Position numbers and translations under genes: made by a program
In this document: positions 33,761 to 42,691 of the stretch, piece by piece
Layout: each line of letters starts with the position of its first letter
Position numbering within the stretch: the stretch's first letter is position 1
DNA from: UBA4720 sp038227135
GTDB taxonomy: Bacteria > Gemmatimonadota > Gemmatimonadetes > Gemmatimonadales > Gemmatimonadaceae
Length of the DNA stretch: 64,000 bases
NCBI GenBank assembly: GCA_038227135.1
Contig: JBBRQC010000009.1
Coordinates: 22,123-86,122 of the forward strand
Direction of reading: 5' to 3'
Notes under the pieces: model-generated
What the model was told of the DNA's origin: nothing
The model's database searches: none
Seen by the model: the letters and a program-made list of their open reading frames with translations, nothing else

Positions 33761-35254
33761 CTATCGCGCGGTGCCCAAACTCCGTTCCCTTCGTGCCGGC
33801 GCTGTTTCGCGGAGCAGGACGCGGGCCGCCGCCCTCTGCATCACCGCTTCCCCACCCCAGGCGCAGAGGATGGGAGCGTCGACGTCGAGCTCGTCGGCGA
33901 GCCGAGGATGGCTGAACGCGACGATCAACTGGTCGTTCCGTCCTCCCTTACCCAGTGCCTGGCGAACGGACTCCTTCGCCGCGGTGGAATATCCCGGACG
34001 TCCTTTCCAGGCGCGGATGTCCCCGAAGAGCGCGACGAGCGTCGATCCAGACGCGTCGAGAGCGGGATCCGCATCGAGGACCAGATCGATACCGGCGGCG
34101 CGCAGCAATGTTATGAGCGGGTCGCGAGATGGCGCGGGATATGGACCTCCGATATCGTCGTCCACAATGGTGAGATGCCACGGTTGCGCGAACTGCGGCA
34201 TCTTCTGGCGAATCATGTGCACCACCCTCTCGGCCAGCTGACTCGACCATCCACTTTCATCGCGGGTCGGACGGTTCGTTTCTTTGGACAGCGCGGCCCA
34301 CCGCGCCCATCTCCGCCGTCTCTCGAGAGATTGCTGGATGCGCTCGGCGTCGAGACACTTGTCATCGATCGCCTTCTGGACGGCCATGACCGACTCGGAG
34401 AGGTTCGTCGGATACAGCAAGCAATCGCATCCGGCGTACAGCGCGCGCACGACTGCCTCGGCTTCTCCACCCGCCAGGACGCCTTCCATTATGAGCGCAT
34501 CGGTGACGAGGAGTCCGGTGAACTCCAGCTCTTTGCGAAGGAGGTCGGTCAGAATGGGTCGCGACAGTGTGGCCGGTGACCCGGTTGGATCGAAGGCGGG
34601 AAACGCTACGTGCGCAGACATGATCGATGCGACACCGCGCTCGATAGCGCGGCGGAACGGGACGAGATCGGTCTGGCGCAGCGTGTCGGCGGATTCGTCG
34701 ACGCGTGGCGTCTCCTTGTGCGAATCGACGGTGGTCCGACCATGCCCTGGAAAATGTTTGGCGCAGGCGAGCACCCCTTCCGCCTGACATGCATCGATCC
34801 ATGCGGCCGCGCAGTCGGCCACCCGCTCGGGGTCACTCCCGAAGGACCGCGTGCCGATGATCGGATTGTTGGGCTCGACGTCGATATCGGCGTCGGGCGC
34901 GTAGATCCAGTTGATGCCGAGCGACCGCGCTTCCACCGCCGTCACCGCTGCGGACCGCCGGATGGATTGCAGATCGTCGAGCGAGGCGATCGCAGCGAGA
35001 GGTGGAAGCGCGGTTTGACCCGCGAACTGTTGCCCCGCGCCACGCTCGAGATCCGCTCCGATCAGAAGTGCATTGCGGGATTTCGAGTGCAGGTCTTCCG
35101 TGAGCGACGCGACGTGCTCGGAAGGGCCACCAAAGAGTATGAACCCGCCTACGCCGAGGCTGATCGCCTCGTCAATGGCGTCGCGCTGGCTCTCGAAGCC
35201 GTGCGTCGCGTCCCAGCGAATGGCTGGATAAAAGAGCTCCGCAACCTCGCTCAT
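33761..35254 (-). CDS. nagZ: GH3 beta-N-acetylhexosaminidase, NagZ-like
   Basis: A 497-aa protein without a signal peptide, matching cytoplasmic NagZ. The NagZ-type flexible loop is KHFPGHGRTTVDSH (catalytic His), with the nucleophile Asp in LLVTDALIMEGV and the substrate region GTRSFGSDPERV. It is longer than the ~340-aa one-domain enzymes: residues ~340-497 form an additional C-terminal domain. NagZ removes GlcNAc from GlcNAc-anhydroMurNAc. The start overlaps the anmK stop (ATGA). Confidence 0.9.
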   Translation of the reverse strand: MSEVAELFYPAIRWDATHGFESQRDAIDEAISLGVGGFILFGGPSEHVASLTEDLHSKSRNALLIGADLERGAGQQFAGQTALPPLAAIASLDDLQSIRRSAAVTAVEARSLGINWIYAPDADIDVEPNNPIIGTRSFGSDPERVADCAAAWIDACQAEGVLACAKHFPGHGRTTVDSHKETPRVDESADTLRQTDLVPFRRAIERGVASIMSAHVAFPAFDPTGSPATLSRPILTDLLRKELEFTGLLVTDALIMEGVLAGGEAEAVVRALYAGCDCLLYPTNLSESVMAVQKAIDDKCLDAERIQQSLERRRRWARWAALSKETNRPTRDESGWSSQLAERVVHMIRQKMPQFAQPWHLTIVDDDIGGPYPAPSRDPLITLLRAAGIDLVLDADPALDASGSTLVALFGDIRAWKGRPGYSTAAKESVRQALGKGGRNDQLIVAFSHPRLADELDVDAPILCAWGGEAVMQRAAARVLLRETAPARRERSLGTAR

Positions 35255-36378
35255 GCGGGCGTTAGCTTGCCGAGAATGCGCTGGCCGCGGGCGCCGGTAG
35301 CGGTGGGGACATTTCCAGGACGTTTGGTCACGTGGAGATACCCAAGCAATGCAAAGGCCACCGCCTCCTTCGCCTCCCCGTCGAAATAGAGCTCGTCGAA
35401 GTGGCGAACACGAATCGGCGCCGCCGCTTTGGTGATCGCCGCGAAGAGCACAGGATTTTTGGCACCGCCGCCTGAAACAAGGACTTCGGCTATCGGCTCG
35501 GGGATGAAGCGCCGATATGCATCACCAACGCTTTCGGCGGTCAACTGCACCGCGGTTGCGATGATGTCTTCGTCACTCGCACCCTCGGAACGGCACCGCG
35601 CTATGAGCTTCGTGAAGTAATCCGTGTTGAACAGCTCGCGGCCCGTGGATTTCGGCGGAGGAGACGCAAAGTATGGTGCCGCCAGCAGGTCCTGGACGAT
35701 CGCCATGTTGGGGCGGCCCGCCCCGGCAAGCAGGCCATCCACATCGTACGAAAGCTCAGGGCGCACGGCATGTGTGACACCATCGATCACCGCTACCCCC
35801 GGCCCGGTATCGAACGCGCGGACGCCTTGGATGTCTCCGTGAGGGGGCACGATGGTGATGTTGCCAATGCCTCCCAGATTCTGCAGGCCGCGCCACTCGG
35901 ATCCGGAGGCGAAAAGCATCGCATCTGCTATCGAGACGAGAGGAGCGCCCTGCCCTCCCGCTGCGACATCGCGCACGCGGAAATCGCTGACGACGTCGAT
36001 TCCCGTTCGCTCCGCAATTACGGACGCCTCGCCGGTCTGCCAGGTGGAATGACCCGGCTCGTGCCAGATGGTCTGGCCGTGCGAGGCGATCGCAGAAATG
36101 TCGTCGCGCGCGAGGCCGGCCTCCGCCATTACTTCGATGGCGGCGTCCGCGAGCCACAAACCGAGCTCGAAGTTGAGCCGGCAATACTCCGCGGGCGTGC
36201 CTCCGCCGAGGGCGGCTCCGAGTCGCGAGCGTTGCGCCGGCGTGTAGGACCGCGATGTGTACCCCAGCAGTTCGACGTCGATTCGTCCGTCCGCCGAATC
36301 ACTGAAGCGGGCAACCGCGGCGCTGATACCGTCCAGCGAGGTGCCCGACATCAACCCGACGACGACGCCCGATGTCAT
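35251..36378 (-). CDS. anmK: anhydro-N-acetylmuramic acid kinase
   Basis: A 375-aa AnmK: N-terminal VVGLMSGTSLDGISAAVARF, ISAIASHGQTIWHEPG, DFRVRDVAAGGQGAPLVSIADAMLF, GLQNLGGIGNITIVP, AFDTGPGVAVIDG and VLVSGGGAKNPVLF. It opens the 1,6-anhydro ring and phosphorylates to give MurNAc-6-P, the substrate of MurQ. One base separates it from the murQ stop upstream. Confidence 0.96.
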   Translation of the reverse strand: MTSGVVVGLMSGTSLDGISAAVARFSDSADGRIDVELLGYTSRSYTPAQRSRLGAALGGGTPAEYCRLNFELGLWLADAAIEVMAEAGLARDDISAIASHGQTIWHEPGHSTWQTGEASVIAERTGIDVVSDFRVRDVAAGGQGAPLVSIADAMLFASGSEWRGLQNLGGIGNITIVPPHGDIQGVRAFDTGPGVAVIDGVTHAVRPELSYDVDGLLAGAGRPNMAIVQDLLAAPYFASPPPKSTGRELFNTDYFTKLIARCRSEGASDEDIIATAVQLTAESVGDAYRRFIPEPIAEVLVSGGGAKNPVLFAAITKAAAPIRVRHFDELYFDGEAKEAVAFALLGYLHVTKRPGNVPTATGARGQRILGKLTPA

Positions 36379-36379
36379 C

Positions 36380-37297
36380 TCAGGTCTCGCGGATGGGAGG
36401 TGGCTCGTCCCTGGTGATACGCCGGATCACGCCGCCGTTGTCCGTGAGAAGTCGCTTCGCCTCTTCGCGCGACACGCCTCTTTTCTGCATGACGATTGCG
36501 GTCTTCACGCTCTTGTCAGCCTGCTCGAGAAGGTTCTTCGCCTCATCGCGTGAGATTCCGCACACCTCCATCACGATCCGCTGGCTGCGATCAACGAGCT
36601 TGTTGTTCGTGGCGCGAAGATCGACCATGAGATTGCCGTACGTCTTTCCGAGTCGGATCATCGCACCCGTGGTAATGGTGTTGAGCACGAGCTTGGTCGC
36701 AGTTCCGGCCTTCATGCGAGTCGAGCCGGTGACAGCTTCCGGTCCGACGATCGGCAACATGGTCACATCGACTCTCGCTACCAGGTCCGCGGGCGGCGGT
36801 GAGCACGCCAGGATTCCGGTGGTGGCACCGAGCTCAGCGGCACGCTCGAGTGCCGCACGGACGTACGGAGTCGTTCCGGATGCAGCGATTCCTATTACGA
36901 AATCCTTTTCGCCGACCCCATGCTCGTCGATGGCGCGGGCACCGTTGCCGACGACGTCTTCCGCGCCCTCCTGCGAGCGAGTGAGCGCGGGCAAACCACC
37001 GGCAATGATTCCCTGCACCATCTCCGGCTTGGTCCCGAAGGTTGGCGGGCACTCGCTTGCGTCGAGCACGCCCAATCGTCCTGAAGTACCGGCTCCGACA
37101 TAGAACAGTCGTCCTCCCGAGCGAAACGTCGCCTCGGCGAGCTCGATTGCGCGAGCGATCTGTTCGCGCTGTGTCGAAACTGCGTCGGGAACTCTGCGAT
37201 CTTCCGCGTTTATCATGTCCACGATCTCGAGCGGGGACGCGAGATCGATCGAAGCGGTACGCGGGTTGCGGCGCTCCGTTTCCCGAGGATCCAACAT
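36380..37297 (-). CDS. murQ: N-acetylmuramic acid 6-phosphate etherase
   Basis: I start at the ATG at 37297 (305 aa, the usual length); longer in-frame starts extend over the divergent promoter region. N-terminus TERRNPRTASIDLASPLEIVDMINAED; SIS domain FYVGAGTSGRLGVLDASECPPTFG; DFVIGIAASGTTPYV; and GSTRMKAGTATKLVLNTITTGAMIRLGKTY. The enzyme converts MurNAc-6-P to GlcNAc-6-P and lactate. It heads the murQ-anmK-nagZ-ampG operon. nagA is not in the window. Confidence 0.96.
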   Translation of the reverse strand: MLDPRETERRNPRTASIDLASPLEIVDMINAEDRRVPDAVSTQREQIARAIELAEATFRSGGRLFYVGAGTSGRLGVLDASECPPTFGTKPEMVQGIIAGGLPALTRSQEGAEDVVGNGARAIDEHGVGEKDFVIGIAASGTTPYVRAALERAAELGATTGILACSPPPADLVARVDVTMLPIVGPEAVTGSTRMKAGTATKLVLNTITTGAMIRLGKTYGNLMVDLRATNNKLVDRSQRIVMEVCGISRDEAKNLLEQADKSVKTAIVMQKRGVSREEAKRLLTDNGGVIRRITRDEPPPIRET

Positions 37298-37377
37298 CAA
37301 TGCGCTGCCGAGCGGTGAGCCACGATCTAACTTACCCGACGCATCGCGCGAATCGCAAGACAACTTGGAGCAAGATG

Positions 37378-38082
37378 ATGAGACGTTTTTTCTTTGCGTC
37401 ATTGATGTTGATGTTTGCCGCAGACTCGCTCTGCGCGCAGATAATACGGCGTCCCAGAGCGTACGCGACCAACGACCCCGACTGGTGGGTGTCGGCGGGA
37501 ATTGGCGGGTTCAGAGGCAACGGCGTCAACGACGGGGTCACCGCAAGCAGCTGGGATTTCGGCAACGCTACCAACATCCAGTATCGGGCGTCTCTCGAGA
37601 AGGCGATGGACAACGGCGCTTCATTCGGGATTGCCGGAAGCTACGCCAGAGTTCCTTTCACCTACTCGGCGAATCCGGCCACTCCCCTGCCAGCCGGCGA
37701 AAATGGAACGAGATGCCTCAGCTGCAATGCTCATCTGGACATGACTACACTCGTCGTTGGATTCCACTCCGGCTCCGGTGTCGGATTCCACCAGGTCGTG
37801 GAGCTCAACGGGGGAGTTGCCATGTACAGGAACCTGAAAGAGGACGCTGGTGGGGCGAGCCTCGCACCGAGCAGGGGAAACATTGATCCGCTCTTCTCGC
37901 TCGCCTACGGCTTTGGGTATGGGATCAGCAGCCACATGAATCTCGACTTCATCTTCGCGGACTACACTTTCGCGATTCACGAGCGGAAAGGTCTGGCGAA
38001 CGGGACGAGCAACACGAACAGCATGCCTTCGCTGCGCGTAGCTCTGCGGATGGGGTTCGGCTCGCACACGGTCACACGATAG
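37378..38082 (+). CDS. secreted outer-membrane-like beta-barrel protein, 234 aa
   Basis: Two adjacent ATGs occur; I chose the second at 37378 because GGAG lies seven bases before it. Signal peptide RRFFFASLMLMFAADSLCAQ. The mature chain alternates Gly- and aromatic-rich strands (DWWVSAGIGGFRG, ASFGIAGSYARVPFTYS, FGYGISSHMNLDFIFADYTF) and ends LRVALRMGFGSHTV, a common small barrel layout. A CLSC pair near residue 115 is notable. No family recognised; divergent from murQ. Confidence 0.7.
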   Translation: MRRFFFASLMLMFAADSLCAQIIRRPRAYATNDPDWWVSAGIGGFRGNGVNDGVTASSWDFGNATNIQYRASLEKAMDNGASFGIAGSYARVPFTYSANPATPLPAGENGTRCLSCNAHLDMTTLVVGFHSGSGVGFHQVVELNGGVAMYRNLKEDAGGASLAPSRGNIDPLFSLAYGFGYGISSHMNLDFIFADYTFAIHERKGLANGTSNTNSMPSLRVALRMGFGSHTVTR

Positions 38083-38104
38083 TCCACGGAACGGTAGAAC
38101 GCCT

Positions 38105-39859
38105 TTGAAAAACAATCTTGCAGTAGTTGGCGTTGCGGCTGTCGCGTTCCTCGGATTGGCGGCTGGCCTTCCTTTCAATCGCTTACAGCAGGCTCCGGCA
38201 ATCCCGGCGCGGATGCCCGCCACGTTTCCAATCGCCTGGGGCTACCCCGCAGGGTCGCGCGCAACTTTTGCGCAGCACGCGATGGTTGCCAGCAACAACG
38301 CACTCGCGGCGGAAGTGGGCGTCGAGATCATGAAGCAGGGCGGCAACGCCATAGATGCCGCGGTCGCTACCGGTTTCGCGCTGGCGGTCACCTTCCCGGA
38401 GGCGGGAAATCTCGGAGGCGGCGGATACATGGTGATCCGCCTGGCCGACGGTCGTGTGGCAGCGCTCGATTACCGTGAGACGGCGCCACTCGCGGCGACT
38501 CGCAACATGTTCGTCGGCCGCAACGGGAAGCTCACAGGTGAGAGCGTGATTGGCCCCCGCGCGTCAGGCGTCCCCGGCGCGGTCGCCGGAATGCTCGAAG
38601 CTCACCGCAAGTACGGCGCTCTAGCTATAACAAAAGTTCTCGCGCCCGCGATCCGCCTCGCGTCGGACGGATTCGTCGTCGACAGCACGTTGTTCCGCTC
38701 ACTATCCGGTGAGAAGTACCGGATCGAGGGCTTTGCCGGGAAGTCGCTGTTTTTCCCCAATGGTGCGCCGCCTCCGGTGGGATCGCGGCTTCGCCAGCCA
38801 CAACTGGCGCGCACGATCGAGCTGATCGCTGACAGCGGGGCGGCGGCTTTTTACCGTGGAAGCATCGCCGATTCGATTGCCGCGCAGATGCGGCGCGACG
38901 GTGGGACAATCACCAAAGCGGATCTGATGCGATATCGCCCTGTATGGCGCGAGCCCATCCGCAGCTCGTACCGTGGCTACTCGCTGATCTCCATGCCGCC
39001 CTCTTCTTCGGGCGGGACAACTGTGTCGGAGATGCTGAACATTCTCGAAGCCTATGGCCCGCCCGCTCCGTTCGGCACAGTCGACCGGGTCCACGCGATG
39101 GCCTCGGCATCGCAGCGCGCGTTCGTCGATCGAAACTCGAAGCTCGGCGATCCGGCGTTCGTGCGCATTCCATTGTCGAGGCTGACGAGCAAATCGTACG
39201 CGCGGTCAGTGGCGCGATCAATCTCGCGGGACCACGCCGACGCCACGACGAGAGTTGCACCGCGCATTGGAGAGGGAAACGAGACGACGCACTGGTCCGT
39301 GGTGGACCAATCGGGAAACGCCGTTGCAACTACCAGCACGCTGAACGACCTGTACGGGTCGGGGGTGTACGTCAGCGGAGGCGGGTTCTTCCTCAACGAC
39401 GAGATGGACGACTTCACTACGCAGCCCGGGACGCCGAACATGTACGGGCTCATCCAGGGCGAAGCGAACTCGATCGCGCCAGGCAAGCGGATGTTGAGCG
39501 CGATGTCTCCGACGATCGTGCTCGACCCAAAGGGGAATCTGTTGCTCGTGACCGGCGCGCGAGGCGGGCCGAGGATCATCTCGGCGACGTCCCAGATAAT
39601 CTTGAACGTGATCGACCACCGGATGTCGCTCGCTGACGCGATGAGTGCGCCGCGACTCCACCATCAGGCGCTCCCCGATTCGATCCGACTCGAGGCCGGA
39701 GGCTTCGATCCCTCGGTAATCGCGAGGCTCAGGGCCATGGGACATCTTGTGTACGAGCTGAATAGTGGGATTGCGTCCGCGGCATCGGTGATGCGCGTGA
39801 AAGGCGGTTACGAGGGAATGGATGACCCTCGCTCGCGCGGCGGTGTGGCCGGGTTCTGA
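38105..39859 (+). CDS. ggt: gamma-glutamyltransferase
   Basis: A 584-aa exported GGT, apparently starting at a TTG at 38105, with an N-terminal signal anchor (NLAVVGVAAVAFLGLAAGL). The large subunit shows MVASNNALAAEVGVEIMKQGGNAIDAAVA and GNLGGGGYMVIRL. The autoproteolysis and nucleophile Thr is in ETTHWSVVD (about residue 395), followed by GNAVATTSTLNDLYGSGVYV and FFLNDEMDDF of the small subunit. It cleaves gamma-glutamyl bonds of glutathione-like thiols or peptides in the periplasm. It lies next to peptidoglycan recycling genes. Confidence 0.95.
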   Translation: MKNNLAVVGVAAVAFLGLAAGLPFNRLQQAPAIPARMPATFPIAWGYPAGSRATFAQHAMVASNNALAAEVGVEIMKQGGNAIDAAVATGFALAVTFPEAGNLGGGGYMVIRLADGRVAALDYRETAPLAATRNMFVGRNGKLTGESVIGPRASGVPGAVAGMLEAHRKYGALAITKVLAPAIRLASDGFVVDSTLFRSLSGEKYRIEGFAGKSLFFPNGAPPPVGSRLRQPQLARTIELIADSGAAAFYRGSIADSIAAQMRRDGGTITKADLMRYRPVWREPIRSSYRGYSLISMPPSSSGGTTVSEMLNILEAYGPPAPFGTVDRVHAMASASQRAFVDRNSKLGDPAFVRIPLSRLTSKSYARSVARSISRDHADATTRVAPRIGEGNETTHWSVVDQSGNAVATTSTLNDLYGSGVYVSGGGFFLNDEMDDFTTQPGTPNMYGLIQGEANSIAPGKRMLSAMSPTIVLDPKGNLLLVTGARGGPRIISATSQIILNVIDHRMSLADAMSAPRLHHQALPDSIRLEAGGFDPSVIARLRAMGHLVYELNSGIASAASVMRVKGGYEGMDDPRSRGGVAGF

Positions 39860-39884
39860 CCGGGATTTCGGTCCGAGGGTGCAC

Positions 39885-39922
39885 AAAAAAAGTCCGGCGC
39901 GATAAACTCGCGCCGGACTTTT
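39885..39922. terminator. bidirectional intrinsic terminator
   Basis: AGTCCGGCGCGA, loop TAAAC, TCGCGCCGGACT: a 12-bp stem extended by A- and T-runs. It lies between the end of the gamma-glutamyltransferase gene (+) and the end of the glycine-zipper lipoprotein gene (-). Confidence 0.95.
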
Positions 39923-39944
39923 ATTCTGTTGCCGCTACTCGTGA

Positions 39945-40820
39945 TTAGATGTTGACCTGAGTAGCCGAGTTGAGCGTTGCGGTGATTTTTCCACCTGAAT
40001 TGACACAGCCTTCGTAGTTCGCTGTCGCTGCGGCAGCGCCTGCTCCTGCAGCGCCACCTACGGCGGCGCCGATCACAGTCGCCTTCGTGCTATGGCCGAG
40101 GATCTGGCCAGCGATCGCGCCGATCGCGGCGCCACCGACGACCTTCTGTATGTCCTTGTTCCTCGGCTGATTCCTGACCTTGCTGACTTCGGCGTAGCTG
40201 GTCGTCGCGCTGACCGGATAGGTATGGCCGCCAAATCTGACGGACGTCACGCGAAAGCCCATCACGACGTTGTCGTTCGAGTTTTCGCTGCGCTTCAGCT
40301 GGGTCACTTCGACGTCAGCGGTCGCGCCAGCGGGAATCACGGCGCCGTTGGAGCCAGTGATCGCGTTGGTCACCGTGGCGGTGAAGTGCTCACCGACCCT
40401 GCTGGTGTTGGTGCAGATCTTCGAGCCGGACGTCAGATTCAGAGTCGAGCCGGCGGCGATCGTTCCCACCCTGGTCCTACCCGCGGCGCTCCCCGTTGTC
40501 CGCGTAACCGTGTTGCCACTCGATGTAACCGAGGTGGTCGGCTTGCGCGTCGTCGTGGTCGGCGTACGAGTGGTCGTTGTCGTGCGCGTGGTAGTCGTGC
40601 GCGCCGCGGTGCTGGTGCTTGGTGCCGGATTCGTCGCCGTAGCGGCGGGCACGTCGGTCAGCGCGGGCTGTGCCGCGGTATCGCGGTTGGCCAGCTGGAT
40701 GTCCTTGTTGAGAGCAGAGTCTGCCGCGGCAGTGTTGTCGGTCTTTGCCGTGCACGCGCCAAGAAGCAGCGCGAGCGATAGTGCCAGCGACGCATTCAAG
40801 CGGGGAATATATTGAACCAT
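39945..40820 (-). CDS. lipoprotein with Thr-rich linker and glycine-zipper C-terminus
   Basis: A 291-aa protein from the ATG at 40820 behind a GGAGG site. Lipobox LLLGAC near residue 19-24. Residues ~65-110 form a low-complexity Thr/Arg/Pro tract (TTTTRTTTTTRTPTTTTRKP). A folded segment (AAGSTLNLTSGSKICTNTSRVGEHFTATVTNAITG and VIPAGATADVEVTQLKR) resembles envelope TraB/VirB10-like beta domains. Near the C-terminus a Gly-zipper (VVGGAAIGAIAGQILG ... AAVGGAAGAGAAAA) may insert in a membrane. Function unknown. Confidence 0.75.
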   Translation of the reverse strand: MVQYIPRLNASLALSLALLLGACTAKTDNTAAADSALNKDIQLANRDTAAQPALTDVPAATATNPAPSTSTAARTTTTRTTTTTRTPTTTTRKPTTSVTSSGNTVTRTTGSAAGRTRVGTIAAGSTLNLTSGSKICTNTSRVGEHFTATVTNAITGSNGAVIPAGATADVEVTQLKRSENSNDNVVMGFRVTSVRFGGHTYPVSATTSYAEVSKVRNQPRNKDIQKVVGGAAIGAIAGQILGHSTKATVIGAAVGGAAGAGAAAATANYEGCVNSGGKITATLNSATQVNI

Positions 40821-40903
40821 TAAGCCTCCTCCATCGTGTGTGACGAGCGCTTGGAAATGCCCAAGCTCATGAGTAATTCTGGTGTGCAATCGACATACCA
40901 AAT

Positions 40904-42691
40904 ATGAAGAATCTCAGGATCGCTGCGCCATATTACAAACCGTACTGGATTCCCTTCACAGTCGGGCTGCTGATCGTTGTCGCTTCATCGGCAATTGCCA
41001 GCGTCATACCCTGGTTATTGCGACGAGCCGTCGACGCCATCGGAGCTGGCGCCCCAATAGGGACGATCTGGAGGCTGAGTGGTCTCATAGTGCTCGCCGC
41101 GATCGTCGGTGGCGCCTTCAGGTATGGCATGCGCGAGCTGATCAATGGGGTCAGCCGCTGGATCGAGTACGACCTGCGAAACGATCTCTTCATGCATCTG
41201 GAGACGCTCGACTCCGCGTACTTTGCACAGACGCGGACCGGCGACATCATGGCGCGCCTGACAAATGACCTCAGCGCGGTGCGGATGGCGGTAGGCCCCG
41301 CAGTGATGTACCTAGCGAATACGATCACCGGAGCGCTGTTCGCGCTGGTGTTCATGCTGCGCATCGACGTCAGACTCACGCTCCTCGCACTCGTCCCCCT
41401 GCTCGTGCTCCCGGTGCTGACACTGCGGATGGGCAAGGCGATTCATGATCGCTTCGAGGCGGTCCAGGAGCACTTCTCGACGCTGACGACGCGGGCACAG
41501 GAAAATCTGAGTGGAGCGAGGATCGTTCGCGCATACCGGCAGGAAGCGGCGGAGATCGCCCGCTTCGGCGCGATCAATGAGCAGTACCTTGCGCTGAACA
41601 TGTCGCTGGTGCGCTTGTGGGGAACCCTGAATCCGCTGTTTGCCTTTTTCGGGGGACTGGGCGCTGTGATTGTACTCGGCGCAGGCGGTGCGCTCGCGAT
41701 CAGAGGCACCATCTCCGTCGGCTCGTTCGTCGCTTTCGGCATGTACCTCACCATGCTTACATGGCCGATGATCGCGCTCGGCTGGGTAGTGAATCTATTC
41801 CAGCGGGGTGATGCGTCGATGGGGCGGCTCGCCGAGATACTGGACGTGCGTCCAGCGATCTTCGGGGAGGAGCCCGCCCTCCACCTTCCCCTGGCGACGT
41901 CCGGACGGACCATCGAGTTCAGGAACGTCGGATTCCACTATCCATCCGACCCAGCGGGCGAGCCGCGGTGGGTTCTGCGCAACGTGAGCTTCATGGTGCC
42001 CGCGGGCGCAACTTTTGGCGTCGTCGGAGCCACGGGAAGCGGCAAGAGCGCGCTCATCGATCTCATCCCGCGCATGTACGATCCGCAGGAAGGAGAAATA
42101 CTCATCGACGGCGTGTCGACGCGCAGAATAGCACCCGAGGAGCTGCGTCGCGACATCGGCTTCGTTCCACAGGAGAGTCTCCTCTTCAGCGACACCGTCG
42201 GATCGAATCTCTCGTACGGCACACCCGATTCCGTCTCGGCGGAATGGGCGGCGGGCGTCGCTCAGCTCGATCAGACGATCAATGAATTTCCCGGCAGATA
42301 CGACACTGTCCTCGGCGAGCGCGGCATCAATCTCTCGGGCGGGCAGAAACAGCGCGCGTCGCTGGCGCGCGCTTTGGCGAGACGGCCGAGCATCGTGTTG
42401 CTCGACGACGCTTTGTCAGCCGTTGATACCCATACCGAAGCGGAGATCCTGCGCGGGCTGCGCGAAGCGATGACTGGAAGGACGGCGATGATCGCGTCCC
42501 ACAGGATAAGCGCTATACGTGACGCGTCATGGATCATCGTGCTCGAGAAGGGCAGCCTCGCCGAGCAAGGCCGGCACTCCGAACTGATGGCGCTGCGCGG
42601 ACGCTACTGGTCGCTGTTGCGCCGTCAACAGCTGCTCGACGCTGTCGAGTCGGCTACGTTGGCAACGGATGAACCAGCAACTACAATATGA
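40904..42691 (+). CDS. ABC exporter, fused permease and ATPase (MsbA/MdlB-like)
   Basis: A 595-aa half-transporter. Residues ~10-310 carry six membrane helices. The ATPase has Walker A GATGSGKSALIDLIP, Q-loop FVPQESLLFSDTV, signature LSGGQKQRASLARAL, Walker B SIVLLDDALSAVD and the H-loop MIASHRIS. It probably acts as a dimer to export lipids, drugs or peptides. The substrate is unknown. The stop overlaps the kinase start (ATGA). Confidence 0.95.
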   Translation: MKNLRIAAPYYKPYWIPFTVGLLIVVASSAIASVIPWLLRRAVDAIGAGAPIGTIWRLSGLIVLAAIVGGAFRYGMRELINGVSRWIEYDLRNDLFMHLETLDSAYFAQTRTGDIMARLTNDLSAVRMAVGPAVMYLANTITGALFALVFMLRIDVRLTLLALVPLLVLPVLTLRMGKAIHDRFEAVQEHFSTLTTRAQENLSGARIVRAYRQEAAEIARFGAINEQYLALNMSLVRLWGTLNPLFAFFGGLGAVIVLGAGGALAIRGTISVGSFVAFGMYLTMLTWPMIALGWVVNLFQRGDASMGRLAEILDVRPAIFGEEPALHLPLATSGRTIEFRNVGFHYPSDPAGEPRWVLRNVSFMVPAGATFGVVGATGSGKSALIDLIPRMYDPQEGEILIDGVSTRRIAPEELRRDIGFVPQESLLFSDTVGSNLSYGTPDSVSAEWAAGVAQLDQTINEFPGRYDTVLGERGINLSGGQKQRASLARALARRPSIVLLDDALSAVDTHTEAEILRGLREAMTGRTAMIASHRISAIRDASWIIVLEKGSLAEQGRHSELMALRGRYWSLLRRQQLLDAVESATLATDEPATTI

